IMG/VR virus record: IMGVR_UViG_3300042317_000397
Coordinates: 1-37,838 of that record
Source: a virus
Strand: one strand, 5' to 3'
DNA: 37,838 bases
Shown in pieces: positions 14,241-19,574 of the stretch (its first letter is position 1; each line of letters opens with the position of its first letter). Position numbers and translations under genes: made by a program. The notes under the pieces are model-generated. The model was given only the letters and a program-made list of their open reading frames with translations. It made no database searches and had not been told where the DNA came from.

Positions 14241-14669
14241 TTACGCCTCGCCCGCTTGGCTGCCGCTCCCGTCTGCCGGGTTGCCCCCTGCGGCTGGGGC
14301 TGTTTCTTCTGCTTGATCCCCTTCCACGAGTCGTGCCACGCCATCGGCGTCTTCCTTCCAAGTTGCTGCGTCTTCCACTGTGTTCCTGGCCGCGAGCCAC
14401 GCGCTCATCAGCCTGTTGGTCCATCTGCCGTCCCACTCCTCGCCATCCAAGGCGTCGATCAACAGCACGAGGCGGGCGTGTATCCACTTCGCTTTCCTGG
14501 CGATCTGCGCGTCGGTGAGCATGGGCAGCGGGTCCGGGCCTCGACGGCCCGTAGGCTTCGGGGCGGCGCGTGGCCGCCGCTCGAAGACCTCGGGCTGCCG
14601 GGCCTCGAACTCGTTCCACTCGCCGGTGCTCGGCGGGTGGCCCTCGTTGATGCGGCGGTCAACGCTCAT
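14241..14669 (-). CDS. Hypothetical protein following RecT (142 aa)
   Basis: A 142-residue protein starting MSVDRRINEGHPPSTGEWNE. It has a Pro/Arg-rich region (ERRPRAAPKPTGRRGPDPL), a helical centre with LTDAQIARKAKWIHARLVLLIDALDGEEWDG where helices look amphipathic, and a disordered Gly/Ala/Glu-rich tail. No family recognised. It overlaps the RecT gene by 4 bp, so it is made with it and may assist recombination. The longer open frame to 14939 is shadow sequence. Confidence 0.6.
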   Translation of the reverse strand: MSVDRRINEGHPPSTGEWNEFEARQPEVFERRPRAAPKPTGRRGPDPLPMLTDAQIARKAKWIHARLVLLIDALDGEEWDGRWTNRLMSAWLAARNTVEDAATWKEDADGVARLVEGDQAEETAPAAGGNPADGSGSQAGEA

Positions 14670-15325
14670 CGGGCGTGCGCCTCCGCGTCGATCTCCTCCG
14701 CGTCGAAGTGCTCCACACCGTTGTCTTCGGGCTCGGCGTGCTCGAGCCGCTGCACGGCGGCTCTGGCCTGCGTCACGCGAACGGTCGGCTGCGGCCGGGC
14801 CGTTTGGTAGTCCTGTGCCTCCTCGGCCGTCACGAGGCCACGCAGGATGTCGGGGAACGCATCGCGGAGAGCGAAGCCCCTGGCCCGCAGTTGCAGCATC
14901 CGCTTCGGATATTGCGTCCACGGTCCCGACTTGCCCCACAGGCTGGCCCGCTTGGCGTCCTCCACGGAGAACTCGACACGCACCGGAGCGTGGCCCCTCC
15001 GCTTGGCGATGCAGACCGCCTTCGGGTTGGGCGTGCCCTCCCCCTCGATCGTCTCCTCAATGCCCTCGCAGACCGGCGAGGCGAGGCAGAGAGCCTTCGC
15101 GGAGTCGCCCCAAATGCTGGGGCGGCCGTTGATGTTGGCGATGCACTGCAACGCCTGCATCGGGGCAAGGCCCAGCTCGGCACCGAAGGCGATCGCCCCG
15201 GCACACTTCTCGGGCTGCCCCTGGTAATCCTTCGGCACGAGGCCGCTCGCGGCGGCGATCTTGCCCAGCGTCATCAAGTCGCCCACGGAAGAAACCCGCA
15301 GGCCGGTGGTCAGGTCAGTGCTCAT
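14666..15325 (-). CDS. recT: RecT-family ssDNA annealing protein
   Basis: A 219-residue single-strand annealing protein. The family signature is extensive: KCAGAIAFGAELGLAPMQAL, then NINGRPSIWGDSAKALC, then SGPWTQYPKRMLQLRARGFALRDAFPDILRG, then the typical TAEEAQD near the end. It pairs complementary strands in phage recombination and replication-fork repair. The start is ATG 15325, with AAAGGA about 7 nt upstream; a longer upstream frame is less likely. RusA, a PD-(D/E)XK protein and the clamp in the same early operon are natural partners. The acidic tail (EEIDAEAHAR) may bind SSB-like partners. Confidence 0.9.
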   Translation of the reverse strand: MSTDLTTGLRVSSVGDLMTLGKIAAASGLVPKDYQGQPEKCAGAIAFGAELGLAPMQALQCIANINGRPSIWGDSAKALCLASPVCEGIEETIEGEGTPNPKAVCIAKRRGHAPVRVEFSVEDAKRASLWGKSGPWTQYPKRMLQLRARGFALRDAFPDILRGLVTAEEAQDYQTARPQPTVRVTQARAAVQRLEHAEPEDNGVEHFDAEEIDAEAHAR

Positions 15326-15404
15326 TCGACATTCCTTTCGTTTCTGCGTCCTTTGAAAAGCCGCTCGCCGGTCCATCGGTCTGCGGCACGAATCGCCTCC
15401 TGCA

Positions 15405-15421
15405 CCCGGCGTCCTGCCGGG
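15405..15421 (-). promoter_or_regulatory. Short GC-rich hairpin before recT
   Basis: CCCGGC, a 5-nt loop, and GCCGGG form a perfect 6-bp stem in the 103-bp gap between the 73-residue gene and recT. There is no T-run, so it is at most a weak attenuator or mRNA-stabilising hairpin. The gap holds no convincing gene. Confidence 0.3.
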
Positions 15422-15428
15422 GATTTCC

Positions 15429-15650
15429 CTAATGCGTGATGTCTGCGGTTGGCACGGTCAGCCAGCCGCCGCCGACGTTGATGCACATGAACTTGCCGTC
15501 GTCCTCGACCCACTCGACGTGGCCAGACCAGTGCTTGCCAGCGGTCTTGCCGCTGACGAAATCGCCCTGCGCTGGCAGGCTCACCTCGCGGCCCGCCGCC
15601 TCGAGCATCCCAGCCACCGCACCCGCGTATTCGCGTTCGTGAGCATCCAT
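15429..15650 (-). CDS. Small early protein (73 aa), first gene after promoter P1
   Basis: A small protein starting MDAHEREYAGAVAGMLEAAG, followed by a beta-rich part with a KOW/SH3-like feel (QGDFVSGKTAGKHWSGHVEWVEDDGKFMC, then GGGWLTVPTADITH). It might bind DNA or RNA, but no family is certain. ATG at 15650 has AGGGAG upstream and lies about 26 nt after the expected P1 start site, so it is the first gene of the leftward early operon. A longer frame through the operators to 15716 is not plausible. Confidence 0.6.
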   Translation of the reverse strand: MDAHEREYAGAVAGMLEAAGREVSLPAQGDFVSGKTAGKHWSGHVEWVEDDGKFMCINVGGGWLTVPTADITH

Positions 15651-15665
15651 TTCAGTCTCCCTTTT

Positions 15666-15710
15666 GTTCCAAGTTCGGTAGTTCTGTACCAAAGTCGGTA
15701 GTTCGGTCAA
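15666..15710 (-). promoter_or_regulatory. Leftward promoter P1 with operators
   Basis: On the minus strand there is TTGACC (15705-15710), a 16-bp spacer, and TACAGA (15683-15688) as -35 and weak -10. The inverted repeat GTACC-N6-GGTAG (15686-15701) overlies the core promoter. A degenerate second copy, TTCC-N6-GGTAG, follows at 15667-15681. Its expected start lies about 26 nt before the 73-residue gene, and it probably drives the recT-replication operon. Confidence 0.7.
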
Positions 15711-15850
15711 CGGCAAAATAATCCGATCACCGAAACCGCCAACTCAATCGCGTCGTGAACGGCCTTCGATGCCGGGGAATACGTTCCCAGGTCCTGGCCG
15801 ATGCGGATCAGCACGAGAGCGTGCAGAGCGTTGTCCCAAGTCGGTTTCAC
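15707..15850 (-). CDS. 47-residue protein between promoters
   Basis: A short frame starting (GTG) VKPTWDNALHALVLIRIGQD and ending VSVIGLFCR, helical with two amphipathic stretches. AAAGGAG lies 5 nt before the GTG, inside the transcript expected from P2. An alternative ATG at 15865 would begin almost exactly at the P2 start site. Its stop codon lies inside the P1 -35 box. I know no family. Its place between two operator-controlled promoters suggests a switch, Cro-like or antirepressor peptide, but that is speculation. Confidence 0.55.
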   Translation of the reverse strand: MKPTWDNALHALVLIRIGQDLGTYSPASKAVHDAIELAVSVIGLFCR

Positions 15851-15872
15851 AATGACTCCTTTCATGTGGGGG

Positions 15873-15900
15873 ATACTACCAAGTTCGGTAGTTCGGTCAA
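15873..15900 (-). promoter_or_regulatory. Leftward promoter P2 with perfect operator
   Basis: On the minus strand, TTGACC (15895-15900), a 16-bp spacer, and TAGTAT (15873-15878). The perfect inverted repeat ACTACC-AAGTTC-GGTAGT (15875-15892) fills the spacer and -10. A bound dimer would block RNA polymerase. The expected start lies at about 15866. Confidence 0.75.
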
Positions 15901-15911
15901 CAGGAATTCAG

Positions 15912-15939
15912 AAAAAAATCTTTTCGGGCGTTTCCCCCG
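15912..15939 (-). terminator. Weak rho-independent terminator
   Basis: On the minus strand after the HTH gene stop, CGGG-GGAAACG-CCCG is followed by AAAAGA and seven T residues. The stem is only 4 bp, so it is weak, but the T-run and the position before P2 fit a terminator for the HTH gene. Confidence 0.45.
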
Positions 15940-15941
15940 TG

Positions 15942-16196
15942 CTATGCGCTCTTACGGCGGCGCTTCGGGGCAGGCTTCGAGGGCTTGTCCTTGGCCGCGT
16001 TGGAGCGGCTGGACAAGTTCTTGCGTAGGGCGACGGCCTCGGCCCGATCCACCATCCAAGTCCACTCGTTCACTTGGAAGCCGCCGAGCTTGCCCTCTCG
16101 CAGCAGGTGGCGAATCCAGCCGTCGGTGCAGCCAGCCAGATCGCAAGCCTCTGAAACGGAAACCCACTTGTTGTCGGGGGATGCCACGGTGCTCAT
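15942..16196 (-). CDS. Excisionase/MerR-like HTH regulator
   Basis: An 84-residue protein whose core WVSVSEACDLAGCTDGWIRHLLREGKLGGFQV is the winged-helix of the HTH_17/excisionase (AlpA/MerR-like) type. The Trp-rich wing VNEWTWMVDRAEAVAL and a basic tail (KPSKPAPKRRRKSA) follow and would bind DNA. It lies divergent to the plus-strand integrase, as Xis or repressor genes often do. Its own promoter P3 is covered by the shared operator, so autoregulation by this protein is possible. It may be the repressor, the excisionase, or both. Confidence 0.8.
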   Translation of the reverse strand: MSTVASPDNKWVSVSEACDLAGCTDGWIRHLLREGKLGGFQVNEWTWMVDRAEAVALRKNLSSRSNAAKDKPSKPAPKRRRKSA

Positions 16197-16202
16197 GCCT
16201 CC

Positions 16203-16230
16203 ATACTACCGAGTGCGGTAGGAAGTTCAA
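16203..16230 (-). promoter_or_regulatory. Leftward promoter P3 with operator
   Basis: On the minus strand, TTGAAC (16225-16230), a 16-bp spacer, and TAGTAT (16203-16208). The inverted repeat CTACC-GAGTGC-GGTAG (16206-16221) covers the spacer. The expected start falls on the A of the HTH gene ATG at 16196, so the transcript would be leaderless; GGAGG at 16198-16202 would lie upstream of it. Confidence 0.7.
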
Positions 16231-16252
16231 ACGCCCACGCAGGCGCTTGCCT

Positions 16253-16299
16253 TTGGAGGTCGGCAACCGTAGCGTTGAACTACGGGAACCGACCACCAA
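16253..16299. repeat. Imperfect 47-bp palindrome, candidate attP core
   Basis: Nested inverted arms run TTGG-A-GGTCGG-CAA-CCGTAG on the left and CTACGG-GAA-CCGACC-A-CCAA on the right around a 7-bp centre CGTTGAA. Inverted core sites around a 7-bp overlap are the geometry of lambda-type attachment cores. It lies upstream of the plus-strand integrase. On the minus strand, GTTCAACGC also matches a tRNA T-arm box (GTTCRANNC), which may reflect an attB in a tRNA gene. A full tRNA cannot be folded here. Confidence 0.45.
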
Positions 16300-16431
16300 T
16301 GGAGCGGAGTCCACTTGATAGGTCTGAGGCGGAAAACACCGACTTCAGGAAATTAGCAGACACGGACGCCGCGCGCCGATTCGCGGGCTAGATACAGGAG
16401 GCATGAGGCCCCCACCCAGGAGTACCACCCA

Positions 16432-17322
16432 ATGAGGTTGTCAGAGCTTTTTTCCCGTGAATATGCCCCTCTGCGACGCCTCGGGCAGAAGAGCATCAAC
16501 TGCTACATGGTCAGCCTGCGGCACTTCGATAGACACCTTGGCGAGTCGGCACGGTTGGACCATTTGACGGACTTGACGGTTGCCCGGTTCCTAGCCGCCC
16601 GCGAGCGGGAAACCTGCCGGGCGACGGCGGCCCGCGACCGGGTGCAGCTGCTGGCCCTGTGGCGGTACGCCGCCCGGAAGCGGATGAAGGCCAGCGATGG
16701 CACCCTGCTCGACTTCCCCGAGGTGCCGATCATGCGAGCCCCGGCGCGGGTGCCGGTGGCCTACACCAGCGAAGACGTGGCCCTGCTGATCCGCGAGGCC
16801 AGAAGGTTCACCGGCACCGTGGCCGGGATTCCCGAGGCCGATTGGTGGTCAAGTTTGTTGCTTTGCCTGTGGGAGTCGGGCGAACGGATCAACGCCGTTA
16901 TGCACACCAAGTGGCGGGAAATCGACACGTCAGGCCGCCGCATCACGTTTCGGGCGGAAACGCGGAAAAACCAGACCCGCGACCTAGACCGCCAGATTTC
17001 GCCCACGCTGGCCGCTTGGCTGTCGGGGCGTATCCAGAGCCCGAATGCCCTGGTCTGGCCGTGGGACCGCAACGCATGCCTTCTGTGGAAGCGTATGCAG
17101 GGGATAGCCGCCAGGGCACGGGTACAGTACCGTGGATTCCACGGGATACGCCGTGCCGCCGTGAGTTATGCGGAGGCAGCGTGCCCAGGAGCAGGCCAGA
17201 AACTGGCGGATCACTCGAGCCCGTCGATCACCCAGAAGAGCTATCTCGATCCACGGATTGTGCCGCAAGGTCCATCCGCACCGGATCTGCTGCCCAAACT
17301 GGATTTGACGCCGCCGACGTAA
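16432..17322 (+). CDS. int: Tyrosine recombinase (integrase), only plus-strand gene
   Basis: A 296-residue site-specific recombinase that would integrate and perhaps excise the phage. The N-terminal domain is the usual core-binding fold (YAPLRRLGQKSINCYMVSLRHF). The catalytic residues are Arg152 (ESGERINAV), Lys179, His237 and Arg240 (FHGIRRAAVSY), His261 (LADHSS) and Tyr271 (TQKSYLDP), so all are present. AGGAG lies 9 nt before the ATG. It diverges from the HTH gene across the regulatory region and points into the late genes, and is separated from the convergent gene by a nested inverted repeat. It is probably the true integrase of the phage. Confidence 0.92.
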   Translation: MRLSELFSREYAPLRRLGQKSINCYMVSLRHFDRHLGESARLDHLTDLTVARFLAARERETCRATAARDRVQLLALWRYAARKRMKASDGTLLDFPEVPIMRAPARVPVAYTSEDVALLIREARRFTGTVAGIPEADWWSSLLLCLWESGERINAVMHTKWREIDTSGRRITFRAETRKNQTRDLDRQISPTLAAWLSGRIQSPNALVWPWDRNACLLWKRMQGIAARARVQYRGFHGIRRAAVSYAEAACPGAGQKLADHSSPSITQKSYLDPRIVPQGPSAPDLLPKLDLTPPT

Positions 17323-17365
17323 AGCCTCCTCCGCGTTGGTCTATGACCTGCGCGGCATAACCGGA

Positions 17366-17433
17366 AGCCGGGCAAGCGGGGAGATGTTGAGTAAAGGAAG
17401 GAAACCTCAACACCTACAACCCGCCGCCCGGCT
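17366..17433. repeat. Nested inverted repeat between convergent genes
   Basis: Outer arms AGCCGGGC (17366-17373) and GCCCGGCT (17426-17433) enclose inner arms TGTTGAG (17385-17391) and CTCAACA (17406-17412). It lies in the 110-bp gap between the convergent integrase and the 66-residue gene, which holds no other gene. It may be a bidirectional terminator without a strong T-run, or a second recombinase site. Confidence 0.45.
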
Positions 17434-17633
17434 CACTGTTCCGCTGGCCTCGGCAAGTTCTCCCTTGCCGCGATGATCGCCAGCAGCCGCTCACGCTCTT
17501 CGAGCAGGCGGCCGATCATCCTGGCCGCCGTGCCGTTGGTCGCCGTCCACGAATTGGAAGGCCCGTGGCGGCCCACCCACAGCCACGCTTCCTGGGCCTC
17601 GTCTTCGCTGTAGGGCACGCGGCGGTCGGTCAC
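17433..17633 (-). CDS. Hypothetical protein (66 aa)
   Basis: A 66-residue protein, helical at the C-terminus (AARMIGRLLEERERLLAIIAARE) and with a Trp-rich middle (EEAWLWVGRHGPSNSW-like). The start is GTG overlapping the upstream stop (GTGA). No family recognised. Last gene before the convergent integrase. Confidence 0.55.
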   Translation of the reverse strand: MTDRRVPYSEDEAQEAWLWVGRHGPSNSWTATNGTAARMIGRLLEERERLLAIIAARENLPRPAEQ

Positions 17634-17980
17634 TCGACGCTCTCCCGATACAGCACCAGGGCAATGATCGAATACGCCGCGAGGTCCAGCAGCGTGTCCT
17701 CCACGCCGTCGAATTCCACCTCACCCCGGCGAAAGAACGACCGCAGCCTGTGCATCTTGTCCGACATGCGGAGCACGCAGCCCGCGTAGGCGGGCACGTT
17801 GATAACATCGGCCGAGTTGCGGATGTTGCTCAGGGCGTCATCGTCCTGCCCGTAGTCTTTTGTCTTACGAAGGTGGAGCGTGCGGATCTCGTCGAGGATA
17901 TCGAGGAACTCGCGCGAGCCGGGCCGCAGTCCCTCACGCATCACGCCATCACCATTGAGTCGGTCGGCCACGGTAATCAT
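17630..17980 (-). CDS. Nmad1/DUF1599-like nucleotide-metabolism protein
   Basis: A 116-residue protein with the pattern of DUF1599 (nucleotide modification associated domain 1), an all-helical fold related in layout to MazG/dUTPase-like hydrolases: LHLRKTKDYGQDDDALSNIRN, then AGCVLRMSDKMHRLRSFF, then EFDGVEDTLLDLAAYSIIALVL. The acidic and Asp-Lys residues would form the metal and nucleotide site. It may act on a modified or normal nucleotide. ATG at 17980 overlaps the phosphoesterase stop by 4 bp and has AAAGGG upstream; the longer frame to 18052 is less likely. The substrate is unknown. Confidence 0.7.
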   Translation of the reverse strand: MITVADRLNGDGVMREGLRPGSREFLDILDEIRTLHLRKTKDYGQDDDALSNIRNSADVINVPAYAGCVLRMSDKMHRLRSFFRRGEVEFDGVEDTLLDLAAYSIIALVLYRESVE

Positions 17981-19152
17981 CCCTTTCTGGTCCCTTCGCT
18001 GACGTGCATTGATCGCAGCCCGCCATCGGGGCTGTAGAGGAATGTTTCGCATGCCTGTCTAGCGCCGAGGAATCCGTTGGCCGAGTGCCAATCATCCGGC
18101 GGGCAGATCGTCGGGGCCGTCCGCACGATCACGCCGTCAAGCGTGTCGAGCGGCTTGTTGTGCTCGGCCGCTTGGTGGTGGAGATGCCCCGTGTGCCATT
18201 CGCGGTAGGTGCTGCGGCTCCACGCCTCGCGTTGCTCCAGGGCCATGATCTGCGGGAGCTTCCGCTTCGCCTTGTGCCCGTGCGTGAACCCGAGCAGGTT
18301 GCGCCCGTGCGTGAGGTATTGCCGCGAGAGGAAGTCGGGCTTGATCGTCACCGCCTTCGAGCCACGGAACCGCTCCACGAGAATCCGCTGAAACGCCCAC
18401 GTCAGCACTTCGTCGTGGTTGCCGTTCACGATCACCACGTCGGTGGGGGCCGAGGCCGCCGACCGCTCGACGATGCGGAGTAGCGAGTCGCACCCCACCT
18501 GAATCATCTTCTGCAATCGGCCGTCACGCTCGAGCGGCGTGCCGCCGGTTGTCGTGCCGCTCGGCGTGTCGTAGTGGAAGAGGTCGCCCAGGAACGCGAT
18601 CGTGCGGCGGGTGGGCTTGTGGGCATCTCCCACCGCCACCAGTTCGGCCCCGGCTTTGCCCACGAGTTGCTCGGCCAGGTCGAGGTCGTAATCGCTGCCG
18701 CCCGTGGTCTTGCTCCACGAGTAAGCCCCGAAGTGCGTGTCGCTGATGACGAGCACCTGCCATAGGCCGTCTCTCGTCGGCTGGCGATATACCTTTTTTG
18801 GTATACGCCGAATCTCCCTCTTCGCGGCGTCGATCATCGCCTCGACCACTTCGATGGTGGTCGGCCCGCCCTTGGGCTTGAGTCGCACGAAGACGCGGTG
18901 TAGTTCGATGGTGCCGCCGTCGCCGTCGCCGCACTCCCACTTGGTCGCCTCGCTGGCGGCGACCTCGAAGCGGGTCATGTCGGCTTCGATGTGGCGAAGC
19001 AGATCCTCCACCGTCTTGATGCGGCGGCTCGTGGATCGGGCCTCCAGCGAATCGCCGTCCTGCCGTTGCGTCACCTGCTCGGCATCGGCGGCAGGCTTCG
19101 CGGGCGGGAGCTTCGACGCCACGGAAGCCGCTAGCGTTTTCCGTTTAGCCAC
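17977..19152 (-). CDS. Calcineurin-like metallophosphoesterase
   Basis: A 391-residue enzyme with all two-metal phosphoesterase motifs: SDTHFGA (Asp138, His140), FLGDLFHYD (Asp190), VNGNHDE (Asn245, His246), FTHGHK (His291, His293) and EWHTGHLHH (His320, His323). The first 120 residues are a charged, helical extension not typical of the core. Phage members may be DNA exonucleases or nucleotide phosphatases. The GTG start has AAGGAG 7 nt upstream and overlaps the small gene before it. The Nmad1-like gene follows directly, so a shared role in nucleotide or DNA-modification metabolism is plausible. Confidence 0.85.
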   Translation of the reverse strand: MAKRKTLAASVASKLPPAKPAADAEQVTQRQDGDSLEARSTSRRIKTVEDLLRHIEADMTRFEVAASEATKWECGDGDGGTIELHRVFVRLKPKGGPTTIEVVEAMIDAAKREIRRIPKKVYRQPTRDGLWQVLVISDTHFGAYSWSKTTGGSDYDLDLAEQLVGKAGAELVAVGDAHKPTRRTIAFLGDLFHYDTPSGTTTGGTPLERDGRLQKMIQVGCDSLLRIVERSAASAPTDVVIVNGNHDEVLTWAFQRILVERFRGSKAVTIKPDFLSRQYLTHGRNLLGFTHGHKAKRKLPQIMALEQREAWSRSTYREWHTGHLHHQAAEHNKPLDTLDGVIVRTAPTICPPDDWHSANGFLGARQACETFLYSPDGGLRSMHVSEGTRKG

Positions 19153-19385
19153 TGGATCACTCCTTGCAAGCCGCTTGTTTTCCAGCCGCGCTCGCGTGCG
19201 GCTTCGATGATCGCACGAGCGAACGCTGTCTTCTGGTGTGTCGCGTGATCGAACGAAGCCCGCACCGCTTCCAGTTCCGCTTGGGCCTCAGCGGGCAGCC
19301 TCTCAAACCACGTCCCGAATCCAGGGCTGCGGTTCCGCGTCCGAGCCAGCACGTCATCAAGCAGGCTTATCGGCTTTCTTGCCAC
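19131..19385 (-). CDS. Hypothetical small protein (84 aa)
   Basis: An 84-residue protein starting (GTG) MARKPISLLDDVLARTRNR. The middle is helical (AEAQAELEAVRASFDHATHQ), and the last part (FARAIIEAARERGWKTSGLQGVIQWL) could be a small HTH-like helix pair. AAAGGA precedes the start. It overlaps the genes on both sides. Function unknown. Confidence 0.6.
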   Translation of the reverse strand: MARKPISLLDDVLARTRNRSPGFGTWFERLPAEAQAELEAVRASFDHATHQKTAFARAIIEAARERGWKTSGLQGVIQWLNGKR

Positions 19386-19536
19386 GGGGCTTTCCTTTCG
19401 TGGGCTTGGGCTTCGCAGAACGCCGCAGGACCATGTTGCCGTCGTCGTCCAAGGTGAAGGGCGGCGAGGCGTCGTCGTCCTCGTAGTCGAGCTCGGCGAG
19501 GTTAGGCGTCTTCGCCTTGGGCGGCTTGCGGGGCAT
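19357..19536 (-). CDS. Basic small protein (59 aa)
   Basis: A 59-residue protein with a basic start (MPRKPPKAKTPNLAEL), an acidic middle (DYEDDDASPPFTLDDDGN) and a Lys-rich tail (KPKPTKGKPRGKKADKPA). It looks largely disordered. The longer frame to 19824 crosses the fibre gene and is a shadow. It may be a nucleic-acid-binding or assembly accessory protein; no family is known. Confidence 0.5.
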   Translation of the reverse strand: MPRKPPKAKTPNLAELDYEDDDASPPFTLDDDGNMVLRRSAKPKPTKGKPRGKKADKPA

Positions 19537-19574
19537 CGGCTGCGTCCCTTTCGCCAGCCACCCTAGCCGGGGCG

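Noticed and set aside
14137-14619. 160-residue minus-strand frame after recT
   Set aside because: Arg/Pro/Gly-rich low-complexity translation in another frame of the 142-residue gene; no ribosome-binding site and no coupling.
15322-15425. Short ORF of 24 codons with GGAGG just before recT
   Set aside because: The frame has no distinctive content and runs into recT; it may be chance.
16255-16330. Possible tRNA gene on the minus strand
   Set aside because: A T-arm-like loop GTTCAACGC is present, but no acceptor, D or anticodon arms can be paired and no CCA follows in place.
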